A stretch of DNA of 64,000 nt from Martelella sp. NC20 (lineage in GTDB: Bacteria; Pseudomonadota; Alphaproteobacteria; Rhizobiales; Rhizobiaceae): the NCBI RefSeq assembly GCF_013459645.1, contig NZ_CP054861.1:1290001-1354000 (forward strand). Reading direction: 5' to 3'. The position numbers and the translations under genes were made by a program. Positions 53,745 through 62,968 of this stretch are shown here, piece after piece. The first letter of the stretch is position 1; every line of letters begins with the position of its first letter. The notes under the pieces were generated by a model, which made no database searches, was not told the origin of the DNA, and was given only the letters and a program-made list of their open reading frames with translations.

Positions 53745-54827
53745 ATGTCCGATCTTGACGATTTGAAAAAAACGCTGATGGCGGAGATCGCCAAAGCCTC
53801 CGACGAGGCTGAAATCGAGGCTGTGCGCCTTGCAGCCATCGGCAAGAAGGGGTCGGTGTCGGAGCTTCTGAAGACGCTCGGCAGGATGGACCCGGAGGAG
53901 CGCAAGACAAGGGGTGCGGCGATCAACGCGCTGAAGACCGAGGTCTCCGATGCGATCGCCGCCCGCAAGGCCGAACTGAAGGACGCCGCGATTACCGCGC
54001 GCCTTGCCGCCGAGACCGTGGATGTGACGCTGCCGGTGCGCCCGTCGCCCTCGCTTTCCGGCCGCATTCATCCGGTCAGCCAGGTGATCGACGAGATTTC
54101 CGCCATTTTCGGTGATATGGGGTTTTCGATCGCGGAAGGCCCCGAGATCGAGACCGACTATTACAATTTCACGGCGCTGAATTTCCCCGAGGGCCATCCC
54201 GCCCGCGAGATGCACGACACGTTCTTCTTCAATCCGGATGAAGAGGGCAACCGCAAGGTGTTGCGCACCCACACCTCGCCGGTGCAGATCCGCACGATGG
54301 AAAGCCAGGAGCCGCCGATCCGCGTGGTCATTCCCGGCAAGACCTACCGGCAGGATTCGGACGCCACCCATTCGCCGATGTTCCATCAGCTTGAGGGCCT
54401 CGTGATCGACAAGACCACCCATGTCGGCCATCTGCGCTGGACGCTGGAGGAATTCTGCAAGACCTTCTTCGAGGTTGAAGCCGTGACGATGCGCTTCCGC
54501 CCGTCCTTCTTCCCGTTCACCGAACCGTCCTTCGAGGTCGACATCCAGTGCGACCGCTCCGGCGAGCAGGTGAAGTTCGGAACCGGCACGGACTGGATGG
54601 AAATCCTCGGCTGCGGCATGGTCCATCCGAACGTGCTGCGCCATTGCGGCCTCGACCCGGACGTCTACCAGGGCTTCGCCTGGGGCATGGGTCTCGACCG
54701 CATCGCCATGCTGAAATACGGCATGCCGGACCTGCGCGACTTCTTTGCCGCCGACGAACGCTGGACGTCGCATTACGGCTTCCGGCCGCTGGATATACCG
54801 ACGCTGTTTGGCGGGTTGAGTTCGTGA
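53745..54827 (+). CDS. pheS: Phenylalanine-tRNA ligase alpha subunit
   Basis: 360-aa class II aminoacyl-tRNA synthetase subunit. The N-terminal coiled coil (about 1-90) binds tRNA. Motif 2 region has [14 protein letters not shown] and [25 protein letters not shown]; motif 3 is [24 protein letters not shown]. It works as an alpha2beta2 tetramer with PheT, encoded downstream. Unusually two small genes lie between pheS and pheT. Confidence 0.97.
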   Translation: MSDLDDLKKTLMAEIAKASDEAEIEAVRLAAIGKKGSVSELLKTLGRMDPEERKTRGAAINALKTEVSDAIAARKAELKDAAITARLAAETVDVTLPVRPSPSLSGRIHPVSQVIDEISAIFGDMGFSIAEGPEIETDYYNFTALNFPEGHPAREMHDTFFFNPDEEGNRKVLRTHTSPVQIRTMESQEPPIRVVIPGKTYRQDSDATHSPMFHQLEGLVIDKTTHVGHLRWTLEEFCKTFFEVEAVTMRFRPSFFPFTEPSFEVDIQCDRSGEQVKFGTGTDWMEILGCGMVHPNVLRHCGLDPDVYQGFAWGMGLDRIAMLKYGMPDLRDFFAADERWTSHYGFRPLDIPTLFGGLSS

Positions 54828-54834
54828 GAGGCTG

Positions 54835-55068
54835 ATGCCGACCGTTCTCCGCAAATACGGCTTCCGCTTTCACTTCTATTCCGGCGACCGATTTGAACCA
54901 CCGCATATTCACGTCGACGGAAATGGCGGCGAAGCCAAGGTATGGCTGACCGAGGTGAAGCTGGCCGAGGCGGGGGGCTTTAGCCAAAGAGACTTGGCTC
55001 GTATACTGGAAGTCGTACGAGAGCACAGACAGCAGATGTTGGAGGCATGGCATGACTATTTCGCATGA
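54835..55068 (+). CDS. DUF4160 domain protein
   Basis: 77-aa protein of the DUF4160 family: MPTVLRKYGFRFHFYSGDRFEPPHIHVDG...EAKVWLTEVKLAEAGGFSQRDLARILEVVREHRQQMLEAWHDYF. The family has a conserved PPHIHV motif and almost always accompanies a DUF2442 gene, as here. The pair is often suggested to be a toxin-antitoxin-like module on the basis of its gene pairing and mobility, but no activity is established. It starts 7 bp after pheS, with GAGAGG before the ATG, and overlaps the next gene by 17 bp. Confidence 0.9.
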   Translation: MPTVLRKYGFRFHFYSGDRFEPPHIHVDGNGGEAKVWLTEVKLAEAGGFSQRDLARILEVVREHRQQMLEAWHDYFA

Positions 55069-55330
55069 ATCCTACCCGGAAGCGGAACGTCCGATCGAGG
55101 CGTGGTGTGATCTGCATGATGTCCACGTGCGCCTTTCTGATGGGCGGCATGTTTCGACGCCCTTGTGGTGGTATCCGAGGCTTTTGAATGCCACCCCGGC
55201 GGAGCGCAACAACGTGCATCTCATGCTGGCTGGCGTTCACTGGCCGGATGTCGATGAGGATCTGTCCATTCGCGGCATGCTGGCCGGTTGGAAAGCGCCA
55301 GGCGCCAAGGCGCCGGAGAAGGCGGCCTAG
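55052..55330 (+). CDS. DUF2442 domain protein
   Basis: 92-aa partner of the DUF4160 protein. The core DLHDVHVRLSDGRHVSTPLWWYPRLLNATPAERNNVHLMLAGVHWPDVDEDLSIRGMLAG is the DUF2442 pattern (PLxxFPRL and HWPxLDEDIS). It overlaps the upstream gene by 17 bp, with GGAGG before the ATG at 55052. It ends with an Ala/Lys-rich tail, 49 bp before pheT. Role unknown; an antitoxin-like or regulatory partner is only an inference. Confidence 0.9.
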   Translation: MTISHESYPEAERPIEAWCDLHDVHVRLSDGRHVSTPLWWYPRLLNATPAERNNVHLMLAGVHWPDVDEDLSIRGMLAGWKAPGAKAPEKAA

Positions 55331-55379
55331 AACTTTAAGCCTGGGGATGGTCCGGGCGGAATAACAGGAAAAGACGATA

Positions 55380-57821
55380 ATGAAATTCACACTGTCCTGG
55401 TTGAAGGACCATCTGGAAACCGATGCCACGCTGGAAGCGATCTGCGAGCGGCTGACCACGATCGGGCTCGAGGTTGAAGACGTCGATGACAAGGCGGCCT
55501 ACAGGCCGTTCACCATCGCCCGGGTGATCGAGGCGAAGCAGCATCCGGATGCGGACCGGCTGAAGGTGCTGACGGTCGATGCCGGACCGGCGGTCAATGG
55601 CGGCAAGCCGCTTCAGATCGTCTGCGGCGCGCCGAATGCGCGCACCGGGCTCGTCGGCGCGCTGGCGCTGCCGGGGACCTATGTGCCGGGCATCGATGTC
55701 ACGCTTGCGGTCGGCAAGATCCGCGGCGTCGAGAGCCAGGGCATGATGTGCTCGGAAAAAGAGCTTAACATGTCGGACAATCACGACGGCATCATCGACC
55801 TGCCGGAGGATGCGCCGCTCGGCGCGTCCTTCGCCGCCTATGCCGGGCTCGATGATCCGGTCATCGAGATCAACCTGACGCCGAACCGGCCGGACTGCAC
55901 CAGCATTTTCGGCATCGCCCGCGATCTGGCCGCTTCGGGTCTCGGCTCGCTGAAGACACGACCTGCGCCTTCGTTCAAGACGGAGGGTGACACCACGGTC
56001 GGCCTTACGCTCGATTTTTCCGTAGAAGACCGGCATCTCTGCCCCGGTTTCGCGCTCCGCCTGGTGCGCGGCGTGAACAACGGGCCGAGCCCGAGCTGGA
56101 TGCAGCAGCGCCTCGTTGCGATCGGCCTGCGCCCGATCAACGCGCTGGTCGATATCACCAATTACATGACCTTCGATCAGGGCCGGCCGATGCATGTCTT
56201 CGACGCCGCCAAGGTCAAGGGTAGTCTCGTGGTGCGCCGGGCGAAGGCGGGCGAGACGCTGCTGGCGCTCGATGAGCGCGACTATCAATTGAATCATGAC
56301 AATGTCGTCATTGCCGATGACAATGGCGTCGAATCGATCGGCGGTATCATGGGCGGCGAGCATTCCGGCTGCGATGAAAACACCACCGACGTGCTGATCG
56401 AATCGGCGCTGTGGGACCCGATGAACATCGCCCGCACCGGCCGCACGCTCGCCATCATCACCGATGCCCGGTATCGCTTCGAGCGCGGCGTCGATCCGGA
56501 ATACATGGTGCCGGGCCTGGAACGCACCACCGAACTGGTGCTGGAGCTTTGCGGCGGCACGGCAGCGGAAGCCAAGGTCGAGGGCTATCAGGGCCACGCG
56601 CCGAAGGTGATCGACTATCCGTTCTCGGAGGTCAAACGCCTCACCGGGCTCGATGTCTCTTCCGCAGAAAGCAGCGATATCCTGACCCGTCTTGGCTTTA
56701 CGGTGACTGGCGAGGGCGAGCGGGCCGCCGTTGCCGTACCGTCCTGGCGGCCGGATGTGGATGGCAAGGCCGATCTCGTGGAAGAGGTGATGCGCATTCA
56801 CGGCGTCGACGAGATCAAGCCCGCGCCGCTGCCGGCCACCGGCGCGGTGAATGAAAAGATCCTGACCACGCTGCAGATCCGCTCGCGCGCCGCAAGACGC
56901 GAGCTTGCCGCGCGCGGCATGCTTGAGGCGGTCACATGGTCGTTCATCCCGGAAGATCAGGCGAAGCTGTTCGGCGGCGGCGCGCCGGCGCTGAAGCTAT
57001 CCAATCCGATTGCCGCCGATATGTCCGATATGCGGCCTTCGCTGCTGCCCGGCCTGCTGACGGCTGCGCGCCGCAACGCCGCGATCGGTCATGGCGATAT
57101 CGCCCTGTTCGAGGTTGCCGCCACCTATGAGAACGACACGCCGGAAGGCCAGCGCCGGGTGGCCGGCGGCATCCGCCGCGGCACGGCGACGCTTTCCGGT
57201 TCGGGCCGGATGTGGTCGAACGCCGAGACCGGCGCCGGCCGCGCCGTCGGCGTGTTCGATGCCAAGGCCGATGCGCTGGCGGTACTGGAAGCCTGCGGCC
57301 TGCCGATGGGCAATGTCCAGATCGTTGCCGGCGGGCCGGACTGGTATCATCCGGGCCGCTCGGGAACCATCAGGATGGGCCCGAAGATCGTGCTCGGCCA
57401 TTTCGGCGAGTTTCATCCGAAGGTGTTGGAAGCGCTCGATGTCTCCGGAAAATTCGCCGGCTTCGAGGTGTTCATCGATGCGATGCCGGAGCCGAAGAAG
57501 AAGCCGACCCGCACCAAGCCGGCGCTGACGCTGTCGCCGTTCCAGGCGGTCACCCGCGACTTCGCCTTCGTGGTCGACCGGGCTGTGGAGGCGGGCGCGA
57601 TCGAACGGGCGGCTGCGGGCGCCGACCGCAAGCTGATCACCGGCGTCACGGTCTTCGACGTTTTCGAGGGCGCATCGCTCGGTGAGGGCAAGAAGTCGGT
57701 CGCCATCGAAGTCGCGATCCAGCCCGCCGAGCGCACGCTGACGGATGAGGATTTCGAGGCGCTGATGAAGAAAGTGATCGCCAATGTCGAAAAATCCACC
57801 GGCGGCGTGATCCGGGCGTAG
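55380..57821 (+). CDS. pheT: Phenylalanine-tRNA ligase beta subunit
   Basis: 813-aa subunit of full family length. Order: an N-terminal region [33 protein letters not shown], an EMAP/tRNA-binding OB fold (about 40-150, [27 protein letters not shown]), the B3/4 editing domain ([27 protein letters not shown]), B5 (about 405-475), the synthetase-like core, and the C-terminal ferredoxin-fold anticodon-binding domain ([16 protein letters not shown]). Expressed with pheS but separated from it by a DUF4160/DUF2442 pair. Confidence 0.97.
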   Translation: MKFTLSWLKDHLETDATLEAICERLTTIGLEVEDVDDKAAYRPFTIARVIEAKQHPDADRLKVLTVDAGPAVNGGKPLQIVCGAPNARTGLVGALALPGTYVPGIDVTLAVGKIRGVESQGMMCSEKELNMSDNHDGIIDLPEDAPLGASFAAYAGLDDPVIEINLTPNRPDCTSIFGIARDLAASGLGSLKTRPAPSFKTEGDTTVGLTLDFSVEDRHLCPGFALRLVRGVNNGPSPSWMQQRLVAIGLRPINALVDITNYMTFDQGRPMHVFDAAKVKGSLVVRRAKAGETLLALDERDYQLNHDNVVIADDNGVESIGGIMGGEHSGCDENTTDVLIESALWDPMNIARTGRTLAIITDARYRFERGVDPEYMVPGLERTTELVLELCGGTAAEAKVEGYQGHAPKVIDYPFSEVKRLTGLDVSSAESSDILTRLGFTVTGEGERAAVAVPSWRPDVDGKADLVEEVMRIHGVDEIKPAPLPATGAVNEKILTTLQIRSRAARRELAARGMLEAVTWSFIPEDQAKLFGGGAPALKLSNPIAADMSDMRPSLLPGLLTAARRNAAIGHGDIALFEVAATYENDTPEGQRRVAGGIRRGTATLSGSGRMWSNAETGAGRAVGVFDAKADALAVLEACGLPMGNVQIVAGGPDWYHPGRSGTIRMGPKIVLGHFGEFHPKVLEALDVSGKFAGFEVFIDAMPEPKKKPTRTKPALTLSPFQAVTRDFAFVVDRAVEAGAIERAAAGADRKLITGVTVFDVFEGASLGEGKKSVAIEVAIQPAERTLTDEDFEALMKKVIANVEKSTGGVIRA

Positions 57822-57840
57822 GGAGATCGTCCGGTCCCCT

Positions 57841-57874
57841 CTGGCGGGAGGTGCGCGCATCTGTCTCCCGCCAG
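57841..57874 (+). other. Strong hairpin after pheT
   Basis: CTGGCGGGAG (57841-57850) and CTCCCGCCAG (57865-57874) form a perfect 10-bp stem with a 14-base loop and no following U tract. It could stabilise the 3' end of the pheST transcript or be a repeat fragment. Confidence 0.6.
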
Positions 57875-57906
57875 CGCCTTGCCGGCGCGTGTCGCCGCTC
57901 CTATAC

Positions 57907-58035
57907 CTAGAGCGTCGGGCGAAAAAGTGGAATCCGGTTTTTCGTTAACCCGACGCGTCAAAATAAAGAATCCAGAGCATGATCCGACCGGAGCGGAGCG
58001 ACGAGATCATGCGGCTGAAACAAAAACCTGGAGCG
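57907..58035. repeat. Rhizobial intergenic palindromic element before ubiG
   Basis: Begins TAGAGCGTCGGG (57908) and continues GAAAAAGTGGAATCCGGTTT, then CCCGACGC (57947-57954) closing a long hairpin; TCAAAATAAAGAATCCAGAGC and a second hairpin around CATGATC...GATCATG follow. This is the same class of element as 17607-17716. No gene in 57822-58091. Confidence 0.7.
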
Positions 58036-58091
58036 CCGATCCGGTACAATCGGATCGAGATGCGTTCCGGGAAACAATCGTGGAGACACCG

Positions 58092-58844
58092 ATGACCGAG
58101 GCTTCCGGCAAGACGACGATCGATGACGCACAGGTCGAGTGGTTCTCGAAGATGGCCGCCGAGTGGTGGGACCCGCGCGGAAAATTCAAGCCGCTGCACA
58201 AGTTCAACCCCGTGCGCATCGGCTATATCCGCGAGAAGGCCTGCGGCCATTTCGGCCGGAACGAGAAATCCGCCCGCCCGCTGGAGGGACTTCGCGTGCT
58301 CGATGTCGGCTGCGGCGGCGGGCTTTTGGCGGAACCGATGGCGCGTATGGGCGCAAGCGTCGTCGGCATCGATCCCGCCGAGAAGAATATCGGGATCGCC
58401 ACGACCCATGCCGCCGAAGCCGGCGTGTCGGTCGATTACCGCGCCACCACGGCGGAGCAGCTTGCCGAAGCCGGTGAAAGCTTCGATATCGTGCTCAACA
58501 TGGAAGTGGTCGAGCACGTCGCCGATGTCGATTTTTTCATGACGACCTGCGCGTCGCTGGTCAAACCCGGCGGCATGATGTTCGTTGCCACCATCAATCG
58601 TACGCTGAAGGCCGGGGCGCTGGCGATCTTTGCCGCCGAGCGGGTGTTGCGCTGGCTGCCGCCCGGCACCCATCAGTACGACAAGCTGGTGCGTCCGGAG
58701 GAAATCGAGACGCCGCTGAAAGCGTCCGGCATGACGCCGGTGGAGCGGCAGGGCGTGTTCTTCAACCCGCTGACCGACAGCTGGAACCGCTCGAACGATA
58801 CCGACGTCAATTACATGGTGCTGGCAGTGAAGCCGGAAGCCTGA
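58092..58844 (+). CDS. ubiG: Ubiquinone biosynthesis O-methyltransferase UbiG
   Basis: 250-aa S-adenosylmethionine-dependent enzyme that performs both O-methylations of ubiquinone synthesis. Start [36 protein letters not shown] is the UbiG hallmark. SAM motif I is [20 protein letters not shown], with motif II in [19 protein letters not shown] and [12 protein letters not shown] following. Start 58092 has GGAG seven bases upstream. Convergent with the SH3 gene. Confidence 0.96.
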   Translation: MTEASGKTTIDDAQVEWFSKMAAEWWDPRGKFKPLHKFNPVRIGYIREKACGHFGRNEKSARPLEGLRVLDVGCGGGLLAEPMARMGASVVGIDPAEKNIGIATTHAAEAGVSVDYRATTAEQLAEAGESFDIVLNMEVVEHVADVDFFMTTCASLVKPGGMMFVATINRTLKAGALAIFAAERVLRWLPPGTHQYDKLVRPEEIETPLKASGMTPVERQGVFFNPLTDSWNRSNDTDVNYMVLAVKPEA

Positions 58845-58874
58845 TCAGGCCACGGGCTTTCGCGCGGCGTGGGA

Positions 58875-59405
58875 TCAGTTGAACACTTCGTTCGGATAGA
58901 CGCCCCAGATGTCCTTCTGGTGCATGTAGCCGTTGACACCCTTGACCTTCAGCTCGCACCAGGTGCCGTCGCATTCCTCGAGCTGGACGATCACGCCCGG
59001 TTCCAGGCTTGCGACATCGCGGGCCGAATCGTCCTTGCCGGCCTTCAGCGCCAGAAAGGTTTCGCCGTCCGTGCTGTTGCGCAGCCAGGGCGCCACCATG
59101 GCATTGCGCTGCGAGGACAGCACGGAGACATGCATCCAGCCCTCGGTGCCATCGGCATCGCGCACCTGCCGCCAGACGCTGTATTCCTCGGTGATCTCGA
59201 CGGGAAGGCCGGGGCGCTTGTAGATCCATTTGGTGGCGTAGTTGAAGCCGGGGCCGACGCGCATGCGGGCGCGATCCGGCTTGACCATCGCAAAGCGCGG
59301 CAGCGGCCCGCCCGAGGCGCCCTTGCGCTCGGTTTGCGCCATCGCCGGTTCCAGCATGGCGAAGACAAGCAATGTGCAGATCAACAGTCTTGCCAGGCGA
59401 CGCAT
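58875..59405 (-). CDS. Exported SH3-domain protein
   Basis: 176-aa periplasmic protein with a signal peptide (cleavage after AMAQ near residue 24). Two SH3_4-type domains: AMVKPDRARMRVGPGFNYATKWIYKRPGLPVEITEEYSVWRQVRDADGTEGWMHVSVLS and the second at about 105-170, GVIVQLEECDGTWCELKVKGVNGYMHQKDIWGVYP. Such small double-SH3 proteins are common in Rhizobiales; they probably bind cell wall, function unproven. Divergent from the hydroxyacid dehydrogenase gene across a region with a CtrA box. Confidence 0.88.
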   Translation of the reverse strand: MRRLARLLICTLLVFAMLEPAMAQTERKGASGGPLPRFAMVKPDRARMRVGPGFNYATKWIYKRPGLPVEITEEYSVWRQVRDADGTEGWMHVSVLSSQRNAMVAPWLRNSTDGETFLALKAGKDDSARDVASLEPGVIVQLEECDGTWCELKVKGVNGYMHQKDIWGVYPNEVFN

Positions 59406-59586
59406 ATGACCTCTTCGAATGCCGTTTCTCCGGCCTTGTCTTGTTTATTGGCGCGCGGCCGTGACTTGTAAGGTGCGCGCCCGACCCTTCATCGAGGGAT
59501 TTACGCGTCCGAAGCGGTTTTCGACACGGGAAGAACCGCTTCAGGTGGAAAAGCGCCCTCATTATGTGCATTATCGCCCGACATGA

Positions 59587-59601
59587 TTAATGAGCTGTTA
59601 A
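59587..59601. promoter_or_regulatory. CtrA box 3 (TTAA-N7-TTAA)
   Basis: TTAATGAGCTGTTAA is a perfect CtrA box, only 4 bp before the hydroxyacid dehydrogenase start and 181 bp upstream of the divergent SH3-protein gene. It occupies the dehydrogenase ribosome-site region, so control of the divergent gene or of a leaderless transcript is possible. Confidence 0.55.
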
Positions 59602-59604
59602 CCG

Positions 59605-60612
59605 ATGAATAACCCCAGAAAACCCGTCGTCGTCGTCACCCGCAAACTGCCCGATCCGGTGGAGGCGCGGATGGGGGAGCTGTTCAGCGTCGAGTTGAAC
59701 CGCGAGGACCGGCCGTTCTCGCGCGCAAAACTCGCCGATGCCATGGCGCGGGCCGATGTGCTGGTGCCGACGCTGACCGACACCATCGATGCCGCGCTGA
59801 TCGACGAGGCCGGCCCGAACCTGAAGCTGATCGCGAGCTTTTCCAACGGCATCGACAATGTCGATGTCGATGCCGCCGCCCGCAAGGGGATCACCGTCAC
59901 CAACACCCCCAATGTGCTGACCGAGGACACCGCCGACATGACCATGGCGCTGGTGCTGGCGGTGCCCCGCAGGCTTGCCGAGGGCGCGCGGCTGCTCGCC
60001 GGCAATGAACCGGACAGCTGGCAGGGCTGGAGCCCGACATGGATGCTCGGACGGCGTATCTGGGGCAAGCGGCTCGGCATTGTCGGCATGGGGCGGATCG
60101 GAACGGCGGTCGCGCGCCGGGCAAAGGCGTTCGGTCTTTTGGTGAACTACCACAACCGCCACCGCGTCAATCCGCAGACGGAAGCCGAGCTGGAGGCGAC
60201 CTATTGGGACAGTCTCGACCAGATGCTCGCCCGCGTCGATATCGTGTCGGTCAACTGCCCGTCGACGCCGGCCACCTATCACCTGGTCTCGGCCCGTCGG
60301 CTGGCGCTGCTCAGGCCGGAAGCCTATATCGTCAACACCGCGCGCGGCGACGTTATCGACGAGGCGGCGATGATCCGCTGCCTGGAGGAGGACCGCATCG
60401 CCGGCGCCGGGCTCGATGTCTTCGAGAACGAACCGGCGATCAATCCGCGGCTCCTGGAACTCGCCAAAGCGGGCAAGGCCGTGCTGCTGCCGCATATGGG
60501 CTCGGCCACGCTCGAAAGCCGGATCGACATGGGCGACAAGGTGATCATCAATATCCGCACCTTCTTCGACGGCCACCGTCCGCCCAATCGGGTGCTGCCG
60601 GGCCGGGTCTGA
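59605..60612 (+). CDS. D-2-hydroxyacid dehydrogenase (glyoxylate/hydroxypyruvate reductase type)
   Basis: 335-aa NAD(P)H-dependent enzyme of the D-isomer 2-hydroxyacid family. Catalytic Arg lies in NTARGDVIDEAAM, Glu follows in EDRIAGAGLDVFENEP, and His in VLLPHMGSATLESRIDMG. The nucleotide site is LGIVGMGRIGTAVARRAKAFG, followed by NYHNRHR, which suggests NADPH preference, and SNGIDNVDVDAAARKGI is the substrate-side helix. The likely role is reduction of glyoxylate or hydroxypyruvate. A weak ribosome site precedes the start. Confidence 0.92.
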   Translation: MNNPRKPVVVVTRKLPDPVEARMGELFSVELNREDRPFSRAKLADAMARADVLVPTLTDTIDAALIDEAGPNLKLIASFSNGIDNVDVDAAARKGITVTNTPNVLTEDTADMTMALVLAVPRRLAEGARLLAGNEPDSWQGWSPTWMLGRRIWGKRLGIVGMGRIGTAVARRAKAFGLLVNYHNRHRVNPQTEAELEATYWDSLDQMLARVDIVSVNCPSTPATYHLVSARRLALLRPEAYIVNTARGDVIDEAAMIRCLEEDRIAGAGLDVFENEPAINPRLLELAKAGKAVLLPHMGSATLESRIDMGDKVIINIRTFFDGHRPPNRVLPGRV

Positions 60613-60619
60613 CAGGCGC

Positions 60620-61135
60620 TTATCCGAGAACCTTCAGCCGCATGCCGGCTCTGAGGTGGGGTAATAACACGCGCATCGCCGCCGGCGCGATCGCTACGCA
60701 GCCGGCGGTCGGCGAGAAGTCGCGGCGGGCGAGGTGGAAGAACACCGCCGAGCCGCGATTGCGGGCGCGCGGCCGCATGTTCCAGTCCATCACGATCACG
60801 AGGTCGTAGATACCGTCGTCGCGCAGCAAGCGTTCATGACTTGCGCCAAAGGGCAGGCGGACGGGGCGGTTGTAGTTCGGCGAGGCCGGCGCATCGCACC
60901 AGCCGTCTTCGGCTTTCATCGCCTTGATCCCCAGTCCGGAGCGCGGCCAGCTTTGCCGATGACGATCGTCGCGGTAGCCGTAGATGAGCGCCATCGTGCC
61001 GATCGGGGTCTTGCCGTCGCCCTCGCGCTTGAGGGCCGTCGCCCCGTTCCGCCCGATTGCCGCCTGAAACCGGAGCGGCCCGAAGGCGAGGATCGCGCGG
61101 TGGGCGGCGCCCGGCGCCCGCCGGACCGTGATCAT
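60620..61135 (-). CDS. L,D-transpeptidase (YkuD family)
   Basis: 171-aa YkuD-domain protein with catalytic Cys in SPTAGCVAIAP and His in AVFFHLARRDF. The signature is a variant (TAGCVA in place of S/T-HGC). RLPFGASHERLLRDDGIYDLVIVMDWN is typical of this short form. No signal peptide is evident, which is odd for an enzyme acting in the periplasm; a longer start at 61201 does not create one. ATG 61135 follows AAAAGGCGGGG. Divergent from a CenR-like regulator of envelope genes. Confidence 0.86.
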   Translation of the reverse strand: MITVRRAPGAAHRAILAFGPLRFQAAIGRNGATALKREGDGKTPIGTMALIYGYRDDRHRQSWPRSGLGIKAMKAEDGWCDAPASPNYNRPVRLPFGASHERLLRDDGIYDLVIVMDWNMRPRARNRGSAVFFHLARRDFSPTAGCVAIAPAAMRVLLPHLRAGMRLKVLG

Positions 61136-61287
61136 GCCCCGCCTTTTCATCGCCGAACGGCTGGTTTTCTTCACTTTTTTTTGCTTTGTACGTGAAATCA
61201 TATAGTTTCATAGCAATACGCCCGGCCATGGCGGATCGCAATGGTCGCGGCACTTTTCGGGGATGCGTGACAAAAGGGCAGGTTCGG

Positions 61288-61971
61288 ATGACAGAGCGGA
61301 CGATACTTCTCGTCGATGACGATGCGGATTTGCGCGAGACGCTGGTGGAGCAGCTTGAGCTTTACGACGAATTCATTCTCCGCTCCGCCGATTGCGCGGC
61401 CAAATCGCTGAAGATGCTGCGCGAGGAACAGATCGATCTCCTGATCATGGATGTCGGCCTGCCGGACATGGACGGGCGCGAGGCGATCAAGATCGCCCGC
61501 AAGAACGGATACAAGGCGCCGATCATCATGCTGACAGGCCACGACACCGACAGCGACACCATTCTGGGGCTCGAGGCGGGCGCAAACGACTATGTCACCA
61601 AGCCGTTCCGCTTCGCCGTGCTGCTGGCGAGAATCCGCGCCCAGCTTCGCCAGCATGAGCAGAGCGAGGACGCGACCTTCACCGTCGGCCCCTATGTGTT
61701 CAAGCCGGGCCAGAAGCTGTTTCACACCAGCGACGGCCAGAAGATCAGGCTGACCGAAAAGGAAGCCTCGATCATCCGCTATCTTTACCGCGCCGGACAG
61801 AAGGTGGTAACCCGCGACATGCTGCTGGAAGAGGTCTGGGGCTATAATTCCGGGGTGACGACGCATACGCTCGAAACCCATGTCTACCGCCTGCGCCAGA
61901 AGATCGAGGAAGATCCCTCGAATGCGCGTATTCTGGTGACCGAAAACGGCGGCTACAAGCTGGTGCCCTGA
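61288..61971 (+). CDS. OmpR-type response regulator, CenR-like
   Basis: 227-aa two-component regulator. Receiver domain ILLVDDDADLRETLVEQL with phosphorylation site Asp55 in LIMDVGLPDMDGREAI, Thr in MLTGHDTDSDTILGLEAGANDYVTKPFR (Lys). OmpR/PhoB winged helix at about 125-227 (LTEKEASIIRYLYRAGQKVVTRDMLLEEVWGYNSGVTTHTLETHVYRLRQKIE). It resembles Caulobacter CenR and Brucella OtpR, which control envelope integrity. No histidine kinase is adjacent. It lies just upstream of a cyclic-nucleotide-binding gene, as I recall for Brucella otpR. Confidence 0.87.
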   Translation: MTERTILLVDDDADLRETLVEQLELYDEFILRSADCAAKSLKMLREEQIDLLIMDVGLPDMDGREAIKIARKNGYKAPIIMLTGHDTDSDTILGLEAGANDYVTKPFRFAVLLARIRAQLRQHEQSEDATFTVGPYVFKPGQKLFHTSDGQKIRLTEKEASIIRYLYRAGQKVVTRDMLLEEVWGYNSGVTTHTLETHVYRLRQKIEEDPSNARILVTENGGYKLVP

Positions 61972-62006
61972 CGCGACGTCGATGCGTTCGGGCGAGGGGG
62001 ACGAAA

Positions 62007-62453
62007 ATGGCACTGTCTGAGGACATCGCGACGCTGCGCCGCGCGGAGCTTTTTTCCGGCTTTTCGGTCGAACAGCTTCGCCTTATCGCCTTTACCATAG
62101 CGCGACGCTCGCTCGGCGCGGGCGATATGCTGTTTGACGAGGATGACGATAGCGCCGGCGCCTATATGCTCGAAAGCGGCCATCTGGATCTTGAGGCGGG
62201 CGGCCGTTCGGCCGGCATTGCGGGGCCGGGCAGCCTGCTTGCCGAGGCCGCGCTGATCAGCCCCGTGCCCCATCGCTTCGCCGCCCGCGCCGGCGCGCCC
62301 TCGGAAATCCTGCTGATCCGGCGTGAACAGTTCCTGCGTCTGATCGAGGAATATCCCGATATCGGCCGGGAAATGGAAAACCGCCTGCGCCAAAGCTTCG
62401 CCGACCTGGTCGGCGCGCTCGGCGCCGTGAAGACGCGGCTTTCGGATTTTTAG
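62007..62453 (+). CDS. Cyclic nucleotide-binding domain protein
   Basis: 148-aa protein containing only the CRP/FNR-type cNMP-binding beta-barrel (RRAELFSGFSVEQLRLIAFTIARRSLGAGDMLFDEDD, GAYMLESGHLDLE, LIRREQFLRLIEEYP) and a C-terminal helix. It lacks the HTH DNA-binding domain. The phosphate-binding cassette is not canonical (GPGSLLAEAALISPVPHRFAARA lacks the usual RAA), so nucleotide binding is uncertain. It lies 35 bp after the CenR-like gene and is probably co-transcribed; function unknown. Confidence 0.86.
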   Translation: MALSEDIATLRRAELFSGFSVEQLRLIAFTIARRSLGAGDMLFDEDDDSAGAYMLESGHLDLEAGGRSAGIAGPGSLLAEAALISPVPHRFAARAGAPSEILLIRREQFLRLIEEYPDIGREMENRLRQSFADLVGALGAVKTRLSDF

Positions 62454-62500
62454 ACTTTTTTCTCGGCGGGCCGCGTATTCTTCCGGCGCCTCCTGCCGGC

Positions 62501-62962
62501 CTAAACCGGCTCGACGACGAGCTTGCCGCCATCACCACCGGTGATGCGCACCGTGGCGCCCGCCGCCGTGTCCGGGCCTTCGGCGGTCCAGGTCGTGTCA
62601 TCGAGCTTGATCCGGCCGCGGCCGTTGACGATCGCCTCGCTGACGATCGCGGTGCGGCCGATCAGGCTTGCCGCGCGCTGGTTCAGGAGCGGCTGGTCGG
62701 AGGATTTCTCCCGGCGCGCAAACACCTTCCGCCCGACGAGGATGCTCACGAAGGCGAGCACTGCAAACAGGACGAGTTGCAACTGCCAGACCCAGAAACC
62801 GAAGGGCTGAAACGCCAGCGACAAAAGGCCGAGGACCAGGGCAGCAATCCCGACCCATATCAGGAACACGCCCGGCACCATCAGTTCGGCCACCAGCAGC
62901 AGGAGGCCGATGATGAACCAGCCCCAGGGGCCGGATTCTGCGAAAAAGACGAGCAGCTCCAT
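62501..62962 (-). CDS. NfeD family membrane protein
   Basis: 153-aa short NfeD with two to three helices at the N-terminus (PWGWFIIGLLLLVAELMVPGVFLIWVGIAALVLGLLSL and WVWQLQLVLFAVLAFVSILVG) and a C-terminal OB fold (about 95-150, LIGRTAIVSEAIVNGRGRIKLDDTTWTAEGPD). Partners SPFH proteins in membrane microdomains; the qmcA gene is directly upstream with a 6-bp gap. Confidence 0.92.
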   Translation of the reverse strand: MELLVFFAESGPWGWFIIGLLLLVAELMVPGVFLIWVGIAALVLGLLSLAFQPFGFWVWQLQLVLFAVLAFVSILVGRKVFARREKSSDQPLLNQRAASLIGRTAIVSEAIVNGRGRIKLDDTTWTAEGPDTAAGATVRITGGDGGKLVVEPV

Positions 62963-62968
62963 CGCCGG

